DNA of 64,000 nt from Aphelocoma coerulescens. Lineage: Eukaryota > Chordata > Aves > Passeriformes > Corvidae. Positions within the stretch are counted from its first letter, which is position 1. Each line of letters starts with the position of its first letter. The stretch covers positions 14,173,578 through 14,237,577 of the forward strand of contig NC_091014.1 in assembly GCF_041296385.1 (NCBI RefSeq), written 5' to 3'. The notes under the pieces are model-generated. The model was not told the DNA's origin. It saw only the letters and a program-made list of their open reading frames with translations, and searched no databases. Below, one piece after another: positions 49,370 through 61,700 of this stretch. The translations under genes and the position numbers were made by a program.

Positions 49370-49760
49370 AGCAGCCCCTTCCCCTTGTGCTCCCCTGGCA
49401 TCCCAGCTGAGTATCTGATGTGATAGATACCACAGAGGGCATGTCCCTTCCTTATCTTTTTAATGGGCCTGTTGTCCCTGAATCTGTCTAATCCCCTCTA
49501 AACCTACTGATACTGTCAGTTTCTCCAGCACTGCATGGCAGCAAGCTCCTGAAGCTCACTACTGGCTGCTACAGAAGTACTTTCTTTTATCTGCTTCAAA
49601 TTGATCCCCTGCTAGTTTCACTGACTGCCCCAAGTACAGGATTCTGCATTCAGCTCATCTACTACCTTTGTAGTTTTGTGGGCTGCTTCTAATAATAGCA
49701 AAGATATTAGGAGCCTTCCACCACTAGATTGCTGTTTGGCAGCCTATGTTGTATGAAAAT
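49370..49760 (-). mobile_element. Ancient CR1-like LINE fragment
   Basis: 'gcagcaagctcctgaagctcactactgg...ctacagaagtactttctttt', 'ttgatcccctgctagtttcactgactgcccc' and 'tctgtctaatcccctctaaacc' resemble the reversed 3' region of old amniote CR1 copies. Heavily diverged, with approximate boundaries. Confidence 0.5.
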
Positions 49761-52700
49761 AGCTGGTCTCAGTCCTGCTCCAGAAGGACCATTATCTCTA
49801 TACCTGACAGCACCAGTACAGTGGCCCCGCTTGCTGGAGTGCAGTCAGCACACTCAGCCCAAAGATAAATGGACTTGAAGATTGAATTTCACATATCATT
49901 CCAGACCAGGGTGGAGCCTACTGTTGTGAGCTAAGGAAGTGTGTGTCAAGTGTGTAGCAAATGCACGTGTACATCTGTCCTGCAGGTAAACTGAGGGCAT
50001 CAGCTTCAATGACTATCCCTGTGGCCATTTCCTGTAAGAATAATATTCATCTGCATTTGAAAATCAAAATACTTATCAGAAGGGCATTCACAGCTATGCC
50101 ACAAATGCTTTTGGCATTGCCACTATGTCTGATTTGTCTATACCATATAGAGCTCATGTACCCAACAACTACTTGTATCAAAGAAACACATCTGTTTTGG
50201 CACCTGCTTCTGTTTGTGAGCAGAAAACAGCTTCTGGAGCCTCATCACCTCTCACATCGCTGGCACAAACCCCTGCCAGAACATTTGGTCCACAGCATGT
50301 CAGAAAAAATCATTCAGCATCTCAATTTCCTTGGAATAAACACAGAAACGTACCATACCACTGGCTTCAAAACAAACCAGAACCCAACAAAAAGGGGCCT
50401 ACCCCATTCTGCCCTTCACAGTCAAGCCTAATGATCACCACTTTTTAAACTCTCTTTCAAATTAAGTGAAAAAGAGTCAACTTGGCTTCTAAAAAGGATA
50501 TTCTCTCCCCTCTTGTCACAAAAAGCTTCTGCTAAGCAACAACAGGGCAAGTCTAAATCCCCCTGAGCCCCCCAGCATTCCCCCACCTGCATGTGTTGCC
50601 AGCAGGCACAGCCTCAGCCCCAAGGAGACCCAGCAGAACATGGCAGTGGCATCTGTCTGTACCCTTGCACACTGAACACGCGTGAGTACTTTGACATTTA
50701 TTCCATAAACTACGTCCCCTTGTCCCCTTTCAGATTAAGAGATAGTGCAGAACTGCTCATCAGCATTAGTTCACATGCAGAGTACCCATGCATCTCTTGG
50801 AATGGGTCAGGATGTGAAAATACTGCCATATGCAAAGAGCACTAGCATGTCTCCCATATAGACAAAAAAGATAAGACTGTGGATATAAGAAATACTACCC
50901 TCAGCTTCCCAAGCTGCTGTTACCATGTGAAGTCAAAGCCCTTATAACAAGTAGCCATGAATATTAGATACTTTCCCATCCTTTCTTCCCCCTCCCCATC
51001 TACATGAGGTCTGCCTTCAGGCTTGTGCTGGCTTTTGCTTCTGGATTAGCAAGTATGGATGAGGAATATCCCTTTCTCAAAGAGGAATCCCTGTGCTGCT
51101 GCTGCCTTCCAAGGGGCAAAAACTATGTCTGGGTGGTCATGGCTGTCCATTGAGTGGGATCCCCGGGACTCCTTCCCCTTTGTGGTGGTGTTGGCCTGGA
51201 CATCCCATAACCTGTGATAAGAAAAGTATCCCCTTAAAGGACTGTCATGGGTCCATCATGGCTTTACAAGACAATGCACCTGGAAAGCAGTCAACACTGT
51301 ACCTGAGACGAACCTCTACTTGCCCTGTCAGCTCACGCTCTGCTGCTGGGACTTTGCCCCATGCATGTGGGTGACATGATGCATTAGCTCAGCAGTGGGT
51401 AAGACACAATAAATTAAGTACGAGAATCACAACAGTGTTTATTTACGTGGAAAAAAACTTAAAGAGCAAGAAATTATTAGGCAATGATCAGTCATCTGGG
51501 CAGTTGTTTTCTTAATCAGGTAGTTTTGTCTGGAGGCTTTGATGCAGATCAGCTCCCACAGGCTCACTAATTAGTAAGAGTCTATGGTAGTTAAGCAAGT
51601 ACATGTTGTCACAGCTGTATCTGAGCATTGTTGGCAAGGAAACAGTTAAATGTATATGAAACACAACAGGATGGTAAAAATGTGAGAAGATGACTCAAAA
51701 AGAAGAAGCTGTACTTCTCTGTTGTTTTCATTACCATGCTGAACTGTCCACCTGCTCTGTGCTTTTGATGCCTACAGTTCTGTATATTTACATAGGTTAA
51801 TGAATGCTTGCAAATAAGGAATTTGACTGTTAAAATTGTTCGTGGCAGAAGATGGCTGTGTTTTAGCTATAAATGAAAGTTTCCTTTTTCACTGCATGAT
51901 GAAAATAGTGCTTACTCATTTCTTATTTGCTTAGGTGTAAGAGTAAATTACCATGTGGCTTTCACGTCTCAGAACTGTAACTCAAGTTTGGCAGTTTCTT
52001 CAACTTATAGTCTCTTTAATAAAGTTCCCTAATCATGCAAATTTTGCACAATAATTCATAAGTTTTTATTTTAAAAACTGCCATTTGAAGGGTAAAAAAG
52101 GTATTTATAAGAAGATTTTCGTATCATCTTTATGCCATTAGCAAAGGAGGGGAGAGAACCATATTGCATGGTTTTCTTTAATTTATAGGGACTAATGGTA
52201 ATGGCTTAAAGGCCTCTATGTCATTAAAGTAATGCCATGCAGGGCACTAACAAAAATAGTTAGAATTCATTGTAGCTTTAAGCTTCCTTGACACCATTTT
52301 GAGTGAGCCATCAACATCAGGCATAAACCTTGATGTGTAGTGTAATTACACACTGTAACATTTTGAACTGTAATGTCTTAATGATATAAAATTAAGGTTT
52401 TGGCCAGAGGGTGAAGAGACCAAATGAGAAGTTTCCAAAAGAAATTGAGAGTGCAAGGCAACTATGTTTATGGTAGAAAGTGGTAATATGATCTGCATTA
52501 TGAGTGATAAATACAAGAGCATTCAGAAGACACTATCCTGTTCCATAGTATCAGTCAGGGCAGGTGGATGATGCACTTTGTGAACAGTTGTGGCTTTTCC
52601 AATGGACAGAACAGCTTCACAAGCTGTTTATGCTTAATATTTGATTCATCTTTGGAGCCCATGTAAGCAATATAAGCAATGGGTCACAAATAAGCAATTT

Positions 52701-55700
52701 GCATTAAAGATTTCCAGGAGTTACAAGCCTAGAGCTGAAATAGGTAAAAAAGGAGCTGGGAGATAAAAGATTTGAAGGATTCATCTACCTTCCAGTGATT
52801 GCAACTCACATGGACTCAAAGTACACCATGCTGCTCCCAACAGCCATATTGCAGAGAGCTCAGTGCAGGATGCCCAACCCAGAACTTGCCAGCTGATTGA
52901 CAATTTACACCCTCCTTATTCTCCAGGTTGTTTGGAGGCTGGCTCCATACCTCTGAGCTGCAGTCACCACAGAATAAACATACTTAAAGACAGAAAATAA
53001 GGGAATGTTGTTTCTTGGTGACAAAGCAGCTTTCAGTAAAAGAAAAAAAGTAGTATTGCGTGGAGATTTGCGCACCTTTGGCTAGAGAATCATCTTCTCC
53101 AAACAGGAAAAGCCTGCCCACGTGATCACTGCTGCAACAGCAAACCTTCTGCAAAAGCTGTGTCTGAAGCTGAATGACAGCAGCTCACCTGCCCCATGGA
53201 GGGATGACATGACATCATGTCAGCTCATCAGCTGCCATCCTTCAAAAGGAAAATAGCTCAGGTCGCAGGGAAGGTGCAAACTGCTGCAAAATTGCAAAGC
53301 CCTGCTTGTCAGCATGTAGTTTCCATGGCATGCACTCACAAACATTCAGGCCAACTTGTTCAAAATTAGGTATATTAATATGAATATTGAGACCAAATTT
53401 AAGTTTTCCCAGATAGCTGCAAAGCATAAAAGAATTATCAGCAGCCCTCGTAGTAATAAAGAATACAAATGCAGACAGAAAACCAAATATACCTCTGTAT
53501 ACCCACGTTGTCTGTCCAATATAATTGTGTAGTCCCATTTTCATAAAGTTATGGACCCCAACTCCTCCTGATACATAAAAAAGTCACTGTATGCTCATTT
53601 TCATTTCAGTTAGCATGTACATTACAATAATAAAAATACTTTTAAAAATTAAATGCAAGATTTCTATCAGTCTCTTCCCATTTTCAGACTGGTGCTTGTT
53701 CATGTTGCTAGTCCACTGCCTTCTTTCTTTTCTAAAGAGCCCAAGAGTCACCCACTTCAGACTCCTGCTGCTCTCATGTGTAGCTCTGTGTCACTTAAGG
53801 TGATTATGAACTCAGAACAAATTTGGGCACTTGAATTCCCATTTGAGAAGGGAAATATGCAAGAAACTCATTGGGGAGGAATCTGTGATAGATTGCTATA
53901 GACAGCCCACCACATGCTCTTGCCAGGCTGCAGCTGGTCAGAGGTACCTAGACTATGTCAAAAGGTTTATCCTCTTAACTCAAAATAAGAAGTATTAAGA
54001 TACCCTTCTTTTCAAAGGCAAAATCAGACTCTTCTTTGAAGCCCACAGTCATAGGTTCCAGGCTGGAAATTCCTGGTCATTTCTAGCTTCAAAACTTGAT
54101 TCCCTGCCATGTCAGCCAAGAACAAAGTTTTGCCACAGCTGAGAAGAACTCACATGCTCTCTTTGAGATTCAACTGATAAGTGGCTCATCTATCATAGCA
54201 CCATTGCAATTAGATCCACTTCTTAATTTCCTTGATCAATTACAACCTACTTTCCTTCAGATATCGCCTCCACAACAAGCTCCAAGTAGCTCTGAGTAAA
54301 AGAACCGTAGACAAGTAGTACCAGACATATTTAATCTAAAAATCTGCGACTAGAAGCCAAGCTAACAGATTTTATTATACTTTTTTCCAAAAAAATTCCT
54401 TCTTTTGATAATGGCAACCATTTTCCTGTAATTTCAATTATATAAATAATATTCTAAAAGAGAGAATATAAATATAAACGTGGAGATTTTGTTGTGTTTG
54501 GCATCAGACAGAACATAATCTCTCCAGAATGAAGGTATTCACTACACTGCTCTAGGATCCATGCCCATGGTTTGAAGTTTCATCCAAGGAGTGTATGAAC
54601 AGCCACTGGACCACATCCAGAACCTTCCTGTGCAGTGTCTTAGTGCCATGCACTCTGTTGCCCAGTGTGTGTGGAATTCTGTCACACAAAGCAGAACAGC
54701 TCCAGCCAGAGGATTTGTGGCTCCCCCCTCCACAGCACTCTACAGTATGCTCTCTAGGACACTGATCTGCCTGCCTTGGTTTGAGGGTGTTCTCTCCTTA
54801 GGTAGAAGGTTTTCAGATCCAGCCCTGATCTCTAATGACAAAGTATTTTGGAGGTCTTAGTAGAAACTGAGGACAAGAAATGGGGGAGTGAGATCAGAAG
54901 TCAAGAGGTTTTGACACAAAGATAGAAGACACTTCCAGGTCTTCCTTTTGAAAGTGTCTATTTTTGTTTTTATGAGCTTGTGAGAAGCACATGCATATGT
55001 ATGCAATAAGCTACTTAGATTTTTCTCCTGGTATTGAACAGAACTAAGGCAAAAGTTTTGGAGTGGTGTTCAGAAAGCAGAGTTTGATACCTGATTCTCA
55101 TACTGGATCTATAATTTGATTTTTGCATTTCTCTGTCCTTTAAATGGGAAGGAATGAGACTGACTTTGTTGATATGTTGTGGTTCAGCAATGAAAGATGA
55201 ATTACAAAAAGTAAATGATGGTGGAATTACTATTAAAATATGTATTCCAAGATTAAGGTCTGATAAAAGTATTTTGTCAAGGAACTACTGTGCCAACATG
55301 CTAAATGATGATACTCTTAAGGAGAAGCAAATGAGACATCCAGATTAAAAGTCAAAAGCTGATTAAAATATCTTATTAAATAAAGGTCAATCTTGCAATA
55401 GTACTGATTGATACATCAGCTGATCCAACAGTTCCTTTCCAGCTCTACTTTCTATAATGAGAAAGTAAAATTAGTCCTAAACACATGCATTAATTACTTA
55501 ACTATAGAAGCTGGAGACTATGAATAAAGAGTCCTAGTTCCCCACTGATTAATGAAGGAAGAACATAGTGAACTGCTTTCTGTCTCATAGGAAGATGTAT
55601 CCTACTTGCTATTACCCTCTGTAAGGACTCTCATACAATTGCTCAGTTAAAGAAATTCTCATTCCATTTGATGAGTTCATGGTATGAGGGACTTAAAGGA

Positions 55701-58700
55701 TGGGGTCTTATAGGAAAGCTTGTAGCGAAATAGTCAGGCAGCCTCAAAAATGCTTCTTAACTGGTATAGGGTAACTCAATGCATTGAACAGGCTCTGTGC
55801 ACAGCTGAAAAATTCTGTAGTGCAGCGGAGTGGCAGGATGCACGGGAATGGGGAATAAAGACATTAGACAGTGATGCTACAAGCTACAAGCAAATCTCCA
55901 GGCTGGTCAAAACAAGTCCACAGTGAGCCTGGACAGATCTGGAGACCTGTGTTGTTAACTTAAAAGGAAGCCTATGTCCTGTTACAAGCAACACCATGTT
56001 TACTGAGCTACAAGGTAACAAGTCTGACTGTACCATCACTAGCAGCTGCATTAAAGAAGGTGTTTTGAAGTTTGGACAAAAAATCAGAGCTGTTTCACAA
56101 TATACAGAATTATAAAACAGAAGTAGCTGACATGTATTTCATTCCGGGTAGGATTAGTGACACACAAAAATTATGATACTGCACTATCCCTCTTCCTTAC
56201 TGACAGGAACCATATTTGTAGGAGGAACAGCAGAGAATGGGAGAGCTCATGACTTAGCTGCTCTTGAATGAATGTTTTTCAACAGAGAGTTCATGCAGAT
56301 GAAATAGTGAAGGTTTGTGCCAAGAATCTGGACTATGACTGGGAGCAGCTATCGAGAGGACATTTCTGCTGTCCAGTCCAGCCTGCCACTTCCAAGAGCA
56401 GTCTGGGCTGTCCTTATGTTTCCATCAGCCCTGATGTCTTGTCATCAAACACAGAGGAAACTGGTAGCACTGAGCTATAATTGTTCCTTCTTGCAGCTAG
56501 GTCCAGTGATTTTCTTGGAAAACTTTATCAGGATTTAAAAAGTCATTAGTTTCATTATCTCATTCCATCATGAACTTGTTGTGATCCTTCTCCAGCAGTT
56601 TCCTAATGCCAGAATTATTTTCTATCTGCAAACAAAACACCTGTAAATAATTTAAGGTAACCTCGTTCTTTCTGGGTGTAGCATCAACAGAAATAAAGGC
56701 TGTTGTCAGTAGTTTTAGAATAAAGGAGCTATCAAAAAAGTCCAAATGAAAGCAAAGCAAACAGCCCTGTTTCCCAAAGTTATATTCAAGGAGACATTCA
56801 AGTCATAGCTAATGAGATGTTTGAGATATCTGGCTCTTCCTGCTTTCTGTTACAGGTACAAATTACTACAGTATAAAGTAAAAGCTGACCTCCTTGGTGC
56901 TAACAGTGTCGACCTTTTTAGCCAGTCATTATTATATGGCTTTAGTCTGGAACCTTAAAACTATTCATGTTATTTCTGGACCACTTACAGAGTTGATCTG
57001 GACTTTCTGTTGAGTCCCTCATCTTCTCCTGAATGATGAGCTTGGTGAACTCCAGTTTGTTGTTCCCACTGACCTCTCCCTGGATGTCTGAGAAGCTTGG
57101 CCTTGGGACAGGCCCAGACTAGGGCATACACATATTTTAGTTCCTTGGCTCTACCATGACCCTGCTTAGCCCAAGTTTGCTGCAACTGAAAATTAGGATT
57201 GTGCTCTTGACTGTCTAGGTCTCTGTCTGTTGATTTTGATAGGTTTGTACAGTTTTGCTTGATAGAATACCAGAAAACAGCAGTGGAAGAGGAAACAGAG
57301 ATGTGATGTTAATGAGTAATATTGCACTAAAATTGCTGTAGGTATGACCTGGCTCCATTTGCTAGAAAGATACATGATAAAAAAAACAAGGGAAATTATA
57401 ATACAAAGATATTTTAACAGTTTTTCCTATCTCTTATATCTGGAGGTTATTTTTTCTTAATTCATGTTTTTAAAATAAATCAATTATTTTGTTCATATCA
57501 TGTGGTCCATGTTATTATGTTTAATCTTTCAGACATTTGGCATGCAAGCCCTCCAGTTGTCAGAAATATTTTTATGCACCTACTTCAAGAGCATTTACCA
57601 TGAAATGTACTCAACAGACATGGTAAAACTGAGAATAGGTGTTTAGTTGCAATCCTGTTTGACTGAATGTATTTACACCACCACAGCACAGTTGATTTTA
57701 CAAACCACTTTCACCCTAGTTTTGTAAATCTAAAAATTTTCAGGATGATAATGAGCTGGCGTGAGGACATCATTGCACAAAGTTATTAATCTTAAAATGT
57801 TCTTTCATCTCTAAGCACTTCCACCTTTCTAGGTGACAGCATTTGATGCAAGACAGACCATTACTCTAGTTCCTATATGTTATTTCCCTCTGATATTCCC
57901 AACTGATTCTCTCTTAATCACTGCATGTATTGTTCCTCTCTACTTTGTGCATGCTGAAAACAAACCTCTCTGCTCTTTGTATGACTTTGTGTCTGATAGA
58001 GGCTGAAAGGATCAACATGGCCATTTCAATCACCCCCAGTATCACACAGGCTGTAGGATGTCCTGAGTCCCCTCCAGGTTATCAGCACTGTGTAAAATGT
58101 GGAATCAGAGCTGGATGCTGTTCCAGGAGTGGTGCTGACTCTGCCATGCCCAGAGGAGTTACAGCCCCTCTGTTCTTGCTCAGTGTTTCCTCTGGTCCAG
58201 CCCTGCTGTCTGCAGCATGGCTCCAGCTCATGCTCAGCTGGCATTTCACGTGCTCTCTGTCTGTGTGGGGCTACGTCTCTTACTCCTTGATGTATCTTTT
58301 GTGTCAGACCATGCTTATAGAATGAGCCATTTGGCAACACACTTTAAAGAGTTCCTTGGGCCTCTTCACTGCAGCAGTTGAGAGAGAAAATGGACATTGC
58401 CACTGGCAGCCAGCAATCTGGAGAAAATCTGGATGTTGTAGGGCTATCTCCTCCTTCCTCCCTAGGAGATGCAAAGATGCAAAGGAGACGAGGAGCCTCT
58501 CTCTTTTCTGCATATGTGTTGAATTCAGACACAAAAGCCTAGTTCTCATAGCTAACAGGGTCAGGACACTTTGTGCCTCCTGTAATTTTGGTTTGCTTCC
58601 CCACTCTTCCAAGGGTTTTATAACTTCTCACTGCCTTCGGTCAGTTCAGTCATTAAAGGTAGATCTTTGCAGTGTGGATGCTCCCCACTGTCTGGTGGAG

Positions 58701-61700
58701 CTGGAGATCCTGAATGCCCACTGTAGGGTCTAATAGGTGGACAACCATCTTGAAATAGTGAGGAAATCCACCAGCATTGTTACCAGCAATGAAACGTGAA
58801 AGGAGAAATATTCTTGCTTCCTGAACACAGAGGCAATAGTTTAGCTGTACTTGTACATTTCTACCATAATGATATACGTGAAAGATGAGTGCACACCAGA
58901 TAAGAATTGAGAAAAATAGCAGTATTATGTAAATGCCTGCTAAAATGTATGCATCTGGAATCTCTGCAGAGTACAGTAATTCTGTTATTTAGTGATTACT
59001 TCAAAAAGAGCACATTCAGAAACCAAATTCAACTGGCATAACTAAAATGGGCTCGTTTTATGCAAAATGTTTACTACTATTCTTTTATTCTTAAGTAGAT
59101 TATTGAACCAAAATACTCAGATTTTTTCCACTGGGCATTTTGGACCTGATTATGCAGAAGAGGGGGGCAGGCTTCGTCCTGTGAAATCAGTAAAAAAATT
59201 AGAGGGTGGGAGTAAATTTTAGCCATTAGAGCAATTAATACAATTTTTAAATGGTGATGAATCTTACTTATACTAATTCTTGACCACAGAGATTAAAACC
59301 AATATTTTTCAGGTGTTTTAATGTTTGATGTGTATCAAATACAGCCAAATTTCCTTTGAAGAACTATCATAGCTGACAATAACAACCGGCTGACCCCTTG
59401 CAAGTAAAACTGATAAAGCAATAAAGATCAGACATCATATATCCTGCAGAGACAAATATTGGTCTACTAGAGAAAGTGGAAGTGTGCTAGAAATCATTCA
59501 ACGTGTTTCAAATGTTAAGGAGACAAAAACATTGTCAAAGGGCTGATTGGAAATTCAGTACAGAAGCCTTGCTGGCAAAGTAGGAAAGTGCTGTACTTAT
59601 AGGAACAGCCACAAAAACAGTGTTTGCATCCTTAATAGAAATTCCGGATTTAGCAACATGGAAAGAAGTAATTCTAAATGGTTAAGGAGCAGTTTGCTTG
59701 GGAGAATAAAAATTTGTATCAGTGTTAAGGGGGTATTTCTGTGCCCTTTCAGAACTAGCCTGCAGAATCCTATTGTTGAATTTTAAATGATGGCTGAAAA
59801 TCTCTGGGTATTCAGTGCAATGTTGCCACAGCACTTCCAAGCAGAGGCAATAGCTGTCTAAAGAGCAAGAGTGCATTGCTTTGTCTGCCTCAGTTTTGTA
59901 TGTATGCTCCCTGCTGCTCTGTAGGTGTTAATTCTTAGCCCATATGGACAAAGATGACATGTTATTAAGTAAAATAAATCTTCCCCTATAACCAACAGCC
60001 CTACTATTTTCCTGAGGAGGACTGACAAGTTTATCTTAAATAAATCCCTAAAAAGGCTCTGTGAAATTATTAGAATTTGTATGTTTACAATGATGCCAGA
60101 AGATGAGCAGGTTTATACACTGATCAATCATTTATACACTAGTGAGCAGCTGACATTCAAGCCTGTGTCTGCTCATCTATCAAGCAGTTCTCACAAAGGT
60201 TAGAGGCACTAAAGTTGTACTCAGACACAAATACAGGTATAAAAATGTTATAAAAATGCTAAGTACTGAGGATTACAGCATGAACTGATAGGATTTCATA
60301 CTTCGGAGTAATTTCTATATAAGATCCTGGTCTCAAACAATTTTCCAAGGTGTCACCTTCTTCCCTAAGTCAAACTGAAGCTCATCCATTGCCTTTCAGT
60401 GCAGTTGATGTACTTGCAGATATATACAGAGTATATATACACCCAACATAGTCTCAAAAACCCTCTGTAGACAGTGTAATGCTGACCTTTGTTCTCTGGT
60501 TTTGAAAGAGAACCCCTGGAGAAGCTGGAGCTGCATGCAAAGAGGAAGTGCAAAGGCCACTTCTTGGTTCTCCGGCTCTCACAGGGTGTCTGCTTTGGAA
60601 GAGACCCCATTTTTAGGCAAAGACTAGATCTGACTTAATGAAGAAATATGAAGAGAAGTCTAGGAGGGGAAGTTCATGATGCTGTGAGGTCCAGTAGGAA
60701 AATGGCAATCACCAGTCTCAGCCTGGATCCAGCTGGTTCATCTGAAAGGGTTTGCAGCATCTTCATATTAATTCCTTTCCACCCAAATCCTTACTTTAAG
60801 CTGTGGTTGTGAGCACACATGCTTTCAGGTGCTCCATCTTCTCAGCTTCTGTGCCTTCACTTCCCGGAGTACCTTCTGTGGAGTGCTCCCACAAACCTTG
60901 AACACAAGGGTTCAAGGGGCAGTGGAAGGGGCCGGCCCCTTTGGAGCACAGGGAGCACAGGCACAGTTACCTCAGCAGGGAAATGGGCTGAGCACTGCAA
61001 GGGATCCTGGTGACCAGTGACATCTGTCCCACCATGGCACACTGTGTGCTATTTAGATTATTTTTTAATATTCTGGTGCTACACCTAAACCCCATCAGGT
61101 TGGTTCAGCACCATCTATCCCCACTACAGCTGCATTGCATTCTGTCCCATTATTCTTCAGAATGTTCTCTAAAGCTCTGCACAGCATTGAAATCACAGTT
61201 ATCAGCCTTTGTTTGTCTAGACCTATAGTTAGGTTGCCTTCTGGTGTAAATTAAGGTCTCCATCAAAAAAGCTGCAGAGAGAGAAAGTAAATTTCTTCCA
61301 AACCAGACATTTTAATAAATAATATTAAACATTCATTTTTCTTCTCCTGTCAGATTTCCTGGGATGTACCTCAGTTCCACCTTGGTTCTCCTTCATTCTT
61401 GTTTTTCCCCATCTTTCTCCCCTCTCTTTTCATAGAGCATGTCTTTATATACACCATTTGCTAAGCAAACATATTTATTTCAATTTTCTTTAAGATCTTC
61501 AACTTTCATAATCCCAGGACCAGGCATTTTCTCAATTTACATTTTCATAATTAAAGGGGGAAAAAAAGAGATTGTATCATAATTTAAGCAGATGAAAAAC
61601 AGAAGTTAAAGGGATTTTTTAATGGATTTTTTTAATGTATGCCTAATATTACTTTCTAAGAATTACCGGTAAAAGTGTTTAAAATTATATTGTTGTTCTT

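Noticed and set aside
49961..50431. A 156-codon + strand open frame with an overlapping second frame
   Set aside because: No domain, low-complexity composition and two overlapping frames. The length is within chance expectation for 64 kb.
55030..55170. Possible MIR-like SINE (TTTCTCTGTCCTTTAAATGGG resembles the MIR 3' part)
   Set aside because: Only a short stretch fits and the tRNA-related head is missing. It is too weak to call.
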